Shown: in pieces, positions 1-7,414 of the stretch
How the letters are laid out: the number at the start of each line of letters is the position of its first letter
Position numbering within the stretch: the stretch's first letter is position 1
DNA from: an uncultured Collinsella sp.
GTDB taxonomy: Bacteria > Actinomycetota > Coriobacteriia > Coriobacteriales > Coriobacteriaceae
Assembly: GCA_958438955.1 (NCBI GenBank)
Contig: CAUBTS010000056.1
Coordinates: 1-13,056 of the forward strand
Length of the DNA stretch: 13,056 nt
Reading direction: 5' to 3'
Notes under the pieces: model-generated
The model's database searches: none
Told to the model about the DNA's origin: nothing
The model's input: only the letters and a program-made list of their open reading frames with translations
Position numbers and translations under genes: made by a program

Positions 1-1
1 G

Positions 2-2296
2 GGACAGATCGAGCATTTCGTCCATGCACTGATAGAGAACGACGAAAACGCCGCGCCGATGTATGAGTACACCTACATCGGTCAGGCAACGAACACCGTT
101 GCCGACCCGAACGCCGATTCTGCCGGCGTGTCGGAGGACGAGCGCGGCGGCATCAAGCCCTCGAGCGACAACGTGCTGTTTGCTGGCGTGCTCAGCGAAG
201 CCCACATGAAGCTGGCAATGATTGCCGGCGTAGAATGCCTGTTCCGTATCGCCTCGGTGCGCTACGGCGACAATGGTCGCTCGCGCCTGGTGGTACACAC
301 AAAGGCAAACGGAACGTGGTCCGCTCCCACGCCTGTGGACTTTCCCCTTGGGTTTGGCGAGGGCGACGTGGAGCGCGACAGCATATACGATTACGACTTC
401 GACGTAGTGGAATATACGGACGGAAGAGGAAACCAGGACGCCTACGTGCTGCTGGTCTCGGGCGAGCGCCCCGCCGGCGACGACACCCTTTTCGATATGG
501 CAAGCACAGCCGGCATACTGTCCGTTGTGCGCCTGCGCATAAGCAGCGACGGAGTTCGCGTGGTATCGCACACGTCGTGGCGCAGCATCTCGCGCGGCCG
601 CCTTCAGGAGGATGGCTACCATTGCCTGCAGTGCCCACGCATCACGGTGGGCAAGACACTTGTCAACGGGCGCCTGTCGGGCGCCTACCTCCACCGCCGC
701 GGAACTACCGCAGAAAAGGCGCTCGGCAGCGAGGCCGAGGTTGCGCTGGAGTGCTTTACCCTGTGGTCGGACGTTTCGGGCGACAGCCTGACGTTCCGCC
801 AAGTTCTCCGCTTTCCGCAGGCACCGTCGAGCATCGAGCTCGGCGCGCCCGAGAATATCAACGGCAAAATGGTGGTGCCCGTTGCATACGAGACCGCAGG
901 CGGTTGTGGCTGTGCATCGTACGCCGTGATCGGCCAGTCCATTGCGGGCTGGGGCGTTATGTCGCCAGATGCCACAGTACCCCACGCGGTGCCGTGGCCG
1001 CAGCACACGGGCTTTTTGGCTACCGTCAACGAGCAACTGCAGCATATTACTTGGACGCGAGGCGCATCGGTATTTGCAACGCAGCCCGTGGGTGCCGCAG
1101 GCTGCGGCCCGGCATCGTTTAGCGTAAGCAACAACGGCAGGTGCGTGCTCTATGTAGAGAACACCGATGGCAAGGTGGGACAAACCTACGACGAAGAAGG
1201 CAACCCGGTAGCAGTGATGGGCAAGCACTTCCGCATCTTCGCCAGCACCTTGGCAGGCGATCTGTTCACGGAGCCGTTCGTGATGTGCGAGCTGGACCAT
1301 CCCGTCGATCAGATAACGACATTTTTGACGTCGGGGGACATGCTCTCCGCGCTCGCCACGCACATTGTGAGCGCGGAGAAGAGCGAGGCAGAACTACACG
1401 GCATCGAAGTGCCCTTGGTGGCGTGTGCCACTCCGACGGGTGCAGTCGCTACCTCGGGCGCGGTGGTGCCCGGAGCAGCAGGCGAATCCTTCATGGTCAC
1501 GGTGCGAAACGACGGCAACACCTTGCTGACCGCCGGCACGATCGATCTGTACCGAGAGGGCTCCAGCCAGCCGTTCTCCAGCGCATCCATCGAGTTCGGA
1601 GTGAACGCACGCATGGCATCGATCTACGATCCAGAGCTTGCCGAGGACGCTTCGGCCAACGACATGACACACGTGAAGTACACGCTCGAGACGCTGGGCG
1701 CACATTTTGCAACGCACCCGCTGGTAGCCGACAGTGGCAACGCCGTGCTGGCACCGGGTTGCACGGCACAGTTCCGCATGAGCTTCGCCATCCCCGAGAG
1801 TTGGAGCGACGAGGTGGGCAAACGCGTAACGCTATATGCGAAGGCGCGTAAGCTGGTGGCGCTCGATCCCGTAACGCTCGAGGAAATTCGACCGGGCGCA
1901 AACTCGGCGCTGGGTGCCGTACTGCACGAGCTTCATGTGCCCGACGCGGCATGCGAACGCTCAGAAGTTCAGGTCGGCGTATGCGACAGCGCGGATACGA
2001 CAGAACTTCACGACGCCCCGATGACAGCAGACGACGATGGCGGCTCGAGTGGCGGCGGTACCGACGAGGGCGGCGGCTCCGGCGGAAGCAGCTCCGGCAG
2101 TGGCAAGGACCACAGCAATAACAAACGCTCCGGAAAAGCGGGCGCGCTCGCTGACACGGGCGATGTCAACGCTCCCCTTACGGCAGCCGCTGCAGCACTC
2201 GCCGCGGCAGGCGCCGGCCTCATCGCCTACAGCGCCCGCCGCACGGCGCTCGAAAAAGACACCGCCAAGGAGGTGAATTCGGATAGGTCTCGCTAG
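2..2296 (+). CDS. Cell-wall-anchored surface protein with LAxTG sorting signal (5' partial)
   Basis: The frame is open from base 2 with no stop, so the ATG at 59 is internal and the gene begins before the window. About 764 residues are visible. The first ~450 are rich in beta-strand-like segments with recurrent aromatic and Gly-Asn patterns, possibly a propeller-like ectodomain, but I recognise no enzyme motif. A segment near nt 1440-1850 (GESFMVTVRNDGNTLL) looks like a CARDB/Ig-like adhesive domain. A Gly/Ser/Asp linker follows (about nt 2030-2110), then LADTG (nt 2147-2161), an Ala-rich membrane segment and a basic tail starting SARR. LAxTG is the motif known for class E sortases of high-GC Gram-positives, so the protein is inferred to be covalently anchored to peptidoglycan. 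The tail after SARR is longer than usual. Ligand or substrate is unknown. Confidence 0.85.
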   Translation, partial: GQIEHFVHALIENDENAAPMYEYTYIGQATNTVADPNADSAGVSEDERGGIKPSSDNVLFAGVLSEAHMKLAMIAGVECLFRIASVRYGDNGRSRLVVHTKANGTWSAPTPVDFPLGFGEGDVERDSIYDYDFDVVEYTDGRGNQDAYVLLVSGERPAGDDTLFDMASTAGILSVVRLRISSDGVRVVSHTSWRSISRGRLQEDGYHCLQCPRITVGKTLVNGRLSGAYLHRRGTTAEKALGSEAEVALECFTLWSDVSGDSLTFRQVLRFPQAPSSIELGAPENINGKMVVPVAYETAGGCGCASYAVIGQSIAGWGVMSPDATVPHAVPWPQHTGFLATVNEQLQHITWTRGASVFATQPVGAAGCGPASFSVSNNGRCVLYVENTDGKVGQTYDEEGNPVAVMGKHFRIFASTLAGDLFTEPFVMCELDHPVDQITTFLTSGDMLSALATHIVSAEKSEAELHGIEVPLVACATPTGAVATSGAVVPGAAGESFMVTVRNDGNTLLTAGTIDLYREGSSQPFSSASIEFGVNARMASIYDPELAEDASANDMTHVKYTLETLGAHFATHPLVADSGNAVLAPGCTAQFRMSFAIPESWSDEVGKRVTLYAKARKLVALDPVTLEEIRPGANSALGAVLHELHVPDAACERSEVQVGVCDSADTTELHDAPMTADDDGGSSGGGTDEGGGSGGSSSGSGKDHSNNKRSGKAGALADTGDVNAPLTAAAAALAAAGAGLIAYSARRTALEKDTAKEVNSDRSR

Positions 2297-2343
2297 CTCC
2301 TAGTTACTTTTGTGAGAGACGCCGACTCGGCTCATCGAACACC

Positions 2344-2378
2344 AAAAGGGGCTGGCCCCGATAACTCGGAGCCAGCCC
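2344..2378 (-). terminator. Rho-independent terminator of the lipoprotein gene
   Basis: GGGCTGGC (2349-2356) pairs with GCCAGCCC (2371-2378) across a 14-nt loop. On the minus strand the stem is followed by CTTTT (plus-strand AAAA at 2344-2347). It lies about 30 bp past the lipoprotein stop codon. On the plus strand no T-run follows the stem, so it is oriented for the minus-strand gene. Confidence 0.8.
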
Positions 2379-2408
2379 TGAGTCGCCTGACATGGGAATC
2401 GCAACCCG

Positions 2409-3428
2409 CTACTTGAGCTTCAATGCCTCCATCATGGGCGCGGCGGCGTCCCAATCGATCTTCCAGCCAATCGACACGCGGACGGTCTCGCCCGTCGCGG
2501 GAGCCGTCGCAAACAGCGTATGGCCGTTGTCGGGACCGGTAAAGCGCAGCCACGTTATGCCGTTGTACTCGACCTGGTCGGTTGTTGTCTCCTTGCCTTC
2601 GTAGACCTGCTCTAGGCTTGCAACCTCTTCCTCCGGCGAGCGCGGGAAGATGCTGATGTTCAGGCGTCCTCCAGTCTCGTCGTGGAAGAAGTTTGCCTTT
2701 TCGCGCTCTTCGTCGGACGAATCCAGCGTGTACCCATCGGCGGCCTCGATGCTGTACGATGCGCAGTCGATGCCCGTTAAATCTGCCTTCTCGCCAGAAT
2801 CGGCCACGCCGCCGGCCGCCTTGAACTCCTTGGTCTCGCATCCCGTGGTGTCAAAGTGCATGGCCTCATGATTCTTGGCGGGGGCATAAGCGTCTACGAA
2901 CTCGACAGTGATGGGCCCGTAGTACGCCGTCTTGGGCGCCCAGAAATACACGTACTCAACGGTCTCGCCCGGGCCGATATCTGGCCTCTCGGAAAGGTCG
3001 ATGCCCTCGTGCAGCTCATCGGGAGCCTCGCTTGCAACGTAGTCGAGCACGGCCGCCTTGCCGGAAGTAAACAACGGGTCGCCTGCCTCAAGATCGCCCT
3101 GGGCAGCATGCACGTTAAAGGAACTGAACGTCCTGTTCTTTGTGTTGTTGTTGGTGATCTTGATGTGCAGGTAAAAGCCGTCCTGCAGCTTGGCATCGCC
3201 GCGATAGAACGTACCGTGAGCCACCGACTCATAGGTAATGCCTGCCACCTCGACCGTCTGCGAATCATAGGCCCTGGGCTTTTCCTGCACAGGCGCGCTG
3301 CCGCCCGAACCGCCAGGCGAGCCGCTCGGAGCACTACCGCCACAGCCGGCCACTGTACACGCCAGCACGGCCGAAAGCGTCACGGTGGGAATTCCTAACA
3401 GCAGTTTCTTCGTCATGGGCCTCATCAT
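2409..3428 (-). CDS. Secreted lipoprotein with DUF5067-like domain
   Basis: The start is set at 3428 (MMRPMTKK) because AAAGGAG lies 8 nt upstream on the minus strand; the frame is open further upstream but that part is not signal-like. The 339-residue product has a type II signal peptide: basic MTKK, a hydrophobic core, then lipobox VAGC with lipidated Cys29. A Gly/Ser/Pro-rich spacer follows. The first domain (about residues 50-200) has the look of DUF5067/DUF4352-type extracellular immunoglobulin-like domains (FYLHIKITNNNTKNRTF, later IGPGETVEYVYFWAP). The C-terminal ~120 residues form a separate alpha/beta-looking module ending in a Lys/Leu helix, which I cannot place in a family. It is probably tethered to the outer face of the membrane; function is unknown. 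It is convergent with the surface-protein gene and has its own terminator, so it is transcribed alone. Confidence 0.85.
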   Translation of the reverse strand: MMRPMTKKLLLGIPTVTLSAVLACTVAGCGGSAPSGSPGGSGGSAPVQEKPRAYDSQTVEVAGITYESVAHGTFYRGDAKLQDGFYLHIKITNNNTKNRTFSSFNVHAAQGDLEAGDPLFTSGKAAVLDYVASEAPDELHEGIDLSERPDIGPGETVEYVYFWAPKTAYYGPITVEFVDAYAPAKNHEAMHFDTTGCETKEFKAAGGVADSGEKADLTGIDCASYSIEAADGYTLDSSDEEREKANFFHDETGGRLNISIFPRSPEEEVASLEQVYEGKETTTDQVEYNGITWLRFTGPDNGHTLFATAPATGETVRVSIGWKIDWDAAAPMMEALKLK

Positions 3429-3727
3429 TCTCACCGCTCCTTTCGGCTTGCAGCTCATCCATTGCCCGAGTCCCAAGTCGACCCCGTGGCATCGGCTTCC
3501 ACTATGAGCGTATGACGAAACACGGCGCCGGCGAAGTGACCCGTGGCCCAAATAACGACCCACCAGCGTTCCTTATGGGCCAAAAGAACTCGCACATGCA
3601 CGCCCCCGGCCCATAAAACGAGACGTCTGTCCCAATGTTCGATTCGATCCAACAATCCGCACGACACGTTTTCGACAACGTATCCAACCGCAAACGCAGC
3701 AAGACGCATTCGGCCGCCTTCAAATTT
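3429..3727. other. Intergenic stretch between divergent genes, with a 9-bp inverted repeat
   Basis: No credible gene is seen here. The lipoprotein ribosome binding site lies at the left edge. TTATGGGCC (3573-3581) and GGCCCATAA (3608-3616) form a perfect 9-bp inverted repeat with a 26-nt spacer, and a similar GGCCCAAATAA lies at about 3546. It could be an operator for the lipoprotein gene; no convincing -35/-10 pair was found. Confidence 0.4.
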
Positions 3728-3829
3728 ACTCGGGCAGAACCGACTCGGTTTTGTCCGAGTAAACTCGAGCATAAACTGATCCATGCGATACAATTAACTC
3801 GGACAAAACCGAGTCGGAAGGAACCGAGT
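3728..3829 (+). promoter_or_regulatory. Four-site symmetric operator of the ATPase gene (ACTCGG-N6-CCGAGT)
   Basis: Four copies of an 18-bp dyad are present: 3728-3745 ACTCGGgcagaaCCGACT, 3743-3760 ACTCGGttttgtCCGAGT, 3797-3814 ACTCGGacaaaaCCGAGT and 3812-3829 AGTCGGaaggaaCCGAGT. Sites 1/2 and 3/4 overlap by 3 bp (15-bp register), and the whole 102 bp is symmetric about 3778.5. The inner pair is contained in a perfect 21-bp inverted repeat (3740-3760 / 3797-3817). The probable promoter lies in the 36-bp centre. Site 4 covers the ribosome binding site and ends 2 bp before the GTG start. A bound dimeric protein would block both transcription and start-site access, so repression or autoregulation is inferred. 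Confidence 0.85.
3765..3794 (+). promoter_or_regulatory. Probable promoter of the ATPase gene
   Basis: TACAAT (3789-3794) is a good -10 box; TCGAGC (3765-3770), 18 bp upstream, is a weak -35. Both lie exactly in the centre of the operator dyad, and the predicted transcript start (about 3800) falls inside the third operator site. The weak -35 may mean that an activator is needed, or that this call is wrong. Confidence 0.5.
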
Positions 3830-3831
3830 AA

Positions 3832-5214
3832 GTGGAATTTATTGGCAGGGAGCGTGAGCTCGCCCGTATTAAGAAAACGCTCAAAGCACCCGAGCAGCGC
3901 AATGTTCTCATTTACGGCAGGCGTCGCGTCGGAAAAAGTGAGCTCATCAAGCAGGCGCTAACCGATTTGTCGGACGTCGCAACGGTCTATTACGAGTGCC
4001 GCCAAACCTCCGAGGCAGACAACCACGAGAGTCTGTCCGTCCTTGTTGCTGAAGCGCTGAGCTTTCCTCCGCTCGCCTTCACAGGCATCCGCGAGCTCAT
4101 CGAATTTCTGTTTGCCCAAGCTAAAGACAAGAACATTACCCTCGTTCTCGACGAATACCCCTACTTGAGAGATGCGGTTAAAGGCTTAGACAGCATTCTT
4201 CAGACCTCAATCGACGCCCACAGGGAAGACTCACGTTTAAACATTGTCCTGTGCGGCTCCTACGTTGAGATTATGAAATCCCTCATCGAGCATGAAAGCC
4301 CCCTCTACGGGCGAATTGATCTCGCGCTTGAGCTTAAGCCCATGGATTACTTTGACGCTGCGAAGTTCTATCCCGCGTTCTCGCCCGAGGACAAGGTGCG
4401 GCTCTATAGCGTTTTTGGCGGTATCCCCTTTTACAATCGCCTCATCGATCAATCCCAAAGCGTACGCGACAACATCATCGAGCTCGTCACGGAACCTGGC
4501 GCCCGCTTAGAAAGCGAGGTGCCGTCCTATCTCAACGCCGAGATCTCGAAGATGACCAACGCCAACGAAGTTTTCGGGGCTCTCGCACAAGGCTACTCCC
4601 GTTGGGGGGACGTGCTGGCACAGTCGCACGTCTCGAGCGGTCCGGCCATGGCAGACGTGCTCGACAAGCTCATGTCACTCGAAATCGTCCAAAAGCGTGC
4701 ACCCATCAACGACCCTACGAACAAGCGCAAGTCTGGCTACTTTGTAGTGGATCCGCTTTCGCTCTTTTACTATCGCTATGTTTTCCGCAATGCCTCAGCG
4801 CGTCAGCTGCTCGACCCGGAAGTCTTCTATGATCGTCACGTCTTCCAAGACTTCGAGGAAAACTACGTTCCTCATATGTTCGAGGAGATCTGCCGTCAAT
4901 ACCTCGTGCGGCAGAACAGGACCGGCAAGATCGAACCGGCTTTCGACGCCATAGGCAAGTACTGGTACGACGACCCCGCAAACAAAACGAGCGGCGAATT
5001 CGATGTGGTAACGCAAGACCCCGAGGGCTACGCATTCTACGAAGCAAAGTTCCGCAAATCCCCCATCACGCAAAAAATGGTCGACGAGGAAATCGCCCAA
5101 GTCGAGGCAACGGGACTCAAGTGCCATCGCTATGGATTCTTCTCCCGTTCGGGCTTCGAAGCTGGCGAAAGCGATCGAACCGTCTTCATCGACCTGCCGC
5201 AGATGTTTGGATAG
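3832..5214 (+). CDS. AAA+ ATPase (archaeal-ATPase type) with DUF234/PD-(D/E)XK-like C-terminus
   Basis: GTG start at 3832, with GGAAGGAA (3815-3822) upstream at suitable spacing; 460 residues. The N-terminus FIGRERELARI is the usual opening of PF01637 ATPases. Walker A is G29-x4-GKS36, Walker B is LVLDEYP with D107/E108, and CGSYVEIM is the likely sensor-1 strand. A winged-helix-like region follows (about 255-330). The C-terminus has the DUF234 pattern: GEFDVV with E389/D391, then FYEAKF with E404/K406, matching the E-x-D ... E-x-K core of PD-(D/E)XK nucleases, and all these residues are present. The family is widespread in archaea and anaerobic bacteria but its role is not settled; DNA or mobile-element related functions are often suspected. 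The gene appears intact and monocistronic behind an unusual operator. Codon use is somewhat less GC-biased than in the topoisomerase genes, which would fit horizontal acquisition. Confidence 0.9.
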   Translation: MEFIGRERELARIKKTLKAPEQRNVLIYGRRRVGKSELIKQALTDLSDVATVYYECRQTSEADNHESLSVLVAEALSFPPLAFTGIRELIEFLFAQAKDKNITLVLDEYPYLRDAVKGLDSILQTSIDAHREDSRLNIVLCGSYVEIMKSLIEHESPLYGRIDLALELKPMDYFDAAKFYPAFSPEDKVRLYSVFGGIPFYNRLIDQSQSVRDNIIELVTEPGARLESEVPSYLNAEISKMTNANEVFGALAQGYSRWGDVLAQSHVSSGPAMADVLDKLMSLEIVQKRAPINDPTNKRKSGYFVVDPLSLFYYRYVFRNASARQLLDPEVFYDRHVFQDFEENYVPHMFEEICRQYLVRQNRTGKIEPAFDAIGKYWYDDPANKTSGEFDVVTQDPEGYAFYEAKFRKSPITQKMVDEEIAQVEATGLKCHRYGFFSRSGFEAGESDRTVFIDLPQMFG

Positions 5215-5256
5215 GACAGGACAGGTCCCTCCCGCATTCCAAGCATTCATTATCTA

Positions 5257-5274
5257 ATCGAACGGTTGTTCGAT
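5257..5274 (+). promoter_or_regulatory. LexA-type SOS box upstream of the topoisomerase operon
   Basis: ATCGAAC-GGTT-GTTCGAT is a perfect 7-bp dyad with a 4-bp spacer. It contains TCGAAC-N4-GTTCGA (5258-5273), the form of the LexA operator known from actinobacteria and close to the Bacillus DinR/LexA box. It lies about 100 bp upstream of the topoisomerase B start and 15 bp before the putative -35. LexA binding is inferred from sequence only. Confidence 0.6.
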
Positions 5275-5288
5275 GGATTTCGTGTTGG

Positions 5289-5317
5289 TTGGAATCGTCT
5301 GTGGGCTGGGCTATGCT
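5289..5317 (+). promoter_or_regulatory. Candidate promoter of the topoisomerase operon
   Basis: TTGGAA (5289-5294), 17 bp, TATGCT (5312-5317); each box matches 4 of 6 consensus positions. TTGACT at 5321 is a stronger -35 look-alike but has no good -10 at the right distance. The ribosome binding site is odd: AAAGGAG (5349-5355) is 16 nt from the ATG, and only a weak GAGAG is closer. Confidence 0.35.
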
Positions 5318-5371
5318 ACCTTGACTATCTATATGACTTAAACGCAGCAAAGGAGCACCGAGAGAGCGAGT

Positions 5372-7369
5372 ATGGCAAAAAACACCGCAAATTATGGTAA
5401 CGACAGTATCCGCCAGCTCAAGGACGAGGAGCGCGTACGCCTGCGCCCCGCCGTCATCTTTGGCTCGGACGGGCTCGACGGCTGCGCGCATGCCGCCTTC
5501 GAGATCCTGTCCAACGCCGTTGACGAGGCGCGCCAGGGCTACGGCAAGCTCATCACCCTTACCGCCTTTCGCGATGGCTCTATCCAGGTAGAGGACAATG
5601 GCCGTGGCTGCCCGCTCGACTGGAACCCCTCCGAGAAGCGCTTTAACTGGGAGCTCGTCTTTTGCGAGCTCTACGCCGGCGGCAAATACAATAACAACCA
5701 GGGCGGCGACTACGACTTCTCGCTCGGTACCAACGGCCTGGGCTCGTGCGCGACCCAGTACGCCTCCGAGTACATGGACGTCACGGTTTGGCGCGATGGC
5801 AACAAGTACTCCCTGCACTTTAAGAAGGGCAAGGTTGTCGGCGCCAAGAAGAAGGCACTCGAGATTGAGCCCAGCGACGAGAACCGCACCGGCACCACCA
5901 TCAAGTGGCGCCCCGATCTTGAGGTCTTTACCTCGATCAGCATTCCCCACGACTGGTATCGCGAGACCATGCGCCGCCAGGCCGTGGTCAACGCCAACGT
6001 GACCTTCCGCCTGCGCATCGAGGGCGACGATGGCGAGTTTTCCGAAGAGGATTTTTGCTATCCCAAGGGCATCGAAGACTACGTGCTCGAGAAGGTCGGT
6101 ACCGACTACCTCACCGAGCCCTTCTTTATCGAGGCCGACCGTCGAGGTCGCGACCGCGAGGACCTGCCCGACTACAACGTGAAGATTACCGCGTGCATGT
6201 GCTTCTCGCGCACCTTCATGATGCAGGAGTACTACCACAACTCATCGTGGCTCGAGAATGGCGGCTCGCCCGAGAAGGCTGCCCGTAGCGCTCTGACCAG
6301 CGCCATCGATGCCTACATTAAGCAACAGGGCAAGTACAACAAAAACGAGAGCGGCATCAAATGGCAGGACGTCCAGGACTGCCTGGTGCTGGTGACCAAC
6401 TGCTTCTCCACCCAGACGTCCTACGAAAACCAGACTAAGAAGGCCATCAACAACCGCTTTATCCAGCAGGCTATGACGGCCTTCTTTAAGGAGCGCCTCT
6501 CGACTTACTTGATCGAGAACAAAGACGCCGCCAACAAGATCATGGAGCAGGTGCTCATCAACAAGCGTTCGCGCGAGAACGCCGAGAAAACGCGCCAGAG
6601 TATCAAAACCAACCTGCAGCAGAAGACCGACATGGCCAACCGCGTGCAGAAGTTCATCGACTGCCGCTCCAAGGACAAGAGCCGCCGCGAGATCTACATC
6701 GTAGAGGGTGACTCGGCAGCAGGTGCCATTCGCACCTCGCGCGATGCCGAGTTCCAGGGCGTCATGCCCGTCCGCGGCAAGATCCTCAACTGCCTGAAGG
6801 AGGATTATCCGCGCATCTTTAAGTCCGACATCATCATGGACCTCATGCGCGTGCTGGGCTGCGGCGTGGAGATCAAAGACAAGCGCATCAAGAACCTTGG
6901 TGCCTTTGACCTGGACAACCTCAACTGGAACAAGGTCATCATCTGTACGGACGCCGACGTCGACGGTTACCACATCCGCACGCTCGTGCTCACCATGCTT
7001 TACCGCCTGGTGCCCACACTTATCGACGAGGGTTACGTGTATATCGCCGAGTCGCCGCTCTACGAGATCAACTGCAAAGAGAAGACCTACTTTGCCTACA
7101 CCGAGCTCGAGAAGAACGGCATCCTCAAGGAGATTGGCGACCAAAAGTGCTCCATCAACCGCTCCAAGGGTCTTGGCGAGAACGACCCGGACATGATGTG
7201 GCTCACCACCATGAACCCCGAGACGCGTCGCCTGATCAAGGTGGAGCCCGAGGACGTCACCAAGATGGAGACCATGTTCAACCTGTTGCTGGGCAACGAC
7301 GAGGCAGGCCGCAAGCGCCATATCTCCGAGCACGGCAAGGAATACCTGGACCAGCTGGACCTGCAATAG
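5372..7369 (+). CDS. Type IIA DNA topoisomerase, ATPase (GyrB/ParE-like) subunit, divergent paralogue
   Basis: 665 residues, about the size of ParE or a short GyrB. The GHKL ATPase domain has the catalytic Glu and Mg-binding Asn (E44, N48 in EILSNAVDEA), EDNGRG (D75) and an ATP-lid GTNGLG (119-124) preceded by a longer-than-usual loop (GGKYNNNQGGDYDF). The transducer-domain lysine motif QTK is at 354-356. The TOPRIM domain has EGDSAAGA (catalytic E445; gyrases usually have EGDSAGGS), PVRGKILN and TDADVDG (D527, D529, D531). KGLGE (599-603) lies in the conserved tail. Together with the A subunit 45 bp downstream it should form an A2B2 enzyme that passes duplex DNA through a double-strand break using ATP. 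The divergent motifs suggest a second, non-housekeeping gyrase/topo IV pair. It could be topo IV (parE) or a specialised enzyme, so I give no symbol. Confidence 0.93.
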   Translation: MAKNTANYGNDSIRQLKDEERVRLRPAVIFGSDGLDGCAHAAFEILSNAVDEARQGYGKLITLTAFRDGSIQVEDNGRGCPLDWNPSEKRFNWELVFCELYAGGKYNNNQGGDYDFSLGTNGLGSCATQYASEYMDVTVWRDGNKYSLHFKKGKVVGAKKKALEIEPSDENRTGTTIKWRPDLEVFTSISIPHDWYRETMRRQAVVNANVTFRLRIEGDDGEFSEEDFCYPKGIEDYVLEKVGTDYLTEPFFIEADRRGRDREDLPDYNVKITACMCFSRTFMMQEYYHNSSWLENGGSPEKAARSALTSAIDAYIKQQGKYNKNESGIKWQDVQDCLVLVTNCFSTQTSYENQTKKAINNRFIQQAMTAFFKERLSTYLIENKDAANKIMEQVLINKRSRENAEKTRQSIKTNLQQKTDMANRVQKFIDCRSKDKSRREIYIVEGDSAAGAIRTSRDAEFQGVMPVRGKILNCLKEDYPRIFKSDIIMDLMRVLGCGVEIKDKRIKNLGAFDLDNLNWNKVIICTDADVDGYHIRTLVLTMLYRLVPTLIDEGYVYIAESPLYEINCKEKTYFAYTELEKNGILKEIGDQKCSINRSKGLGENDPDMMWLTTMNPETRRLIKVEPEDVTKMETMFNLLLGNDEAGRKRHISEHGKEYLDQLDLQ

Positions 7370-7414
7370 CAGCAAATCGATAACGACGGCCCTTAAGAAG
7401 TTCAAGAGGATATC

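Noticed and set aside
59..61. ATG at 59 as the start of the surface protein
   Set aside because: The same frame is open to the window edge and there is no ribosome binding site before it, so the gene is 5' partial.
235..1122. Long alternative plus-strand frame inside the surface-protein gene
   Set aside because: Arg-rich translation typical of an out-of-frame high-GC shadow; the surface-protein frame has real domain features and a sorting signal.
5321..5326. TTGACT as the -35 box of the topoisomerase promoter
   Set aside because: The sequence 16-18 bp downstream (around GCAGCA) is not a -10 box.
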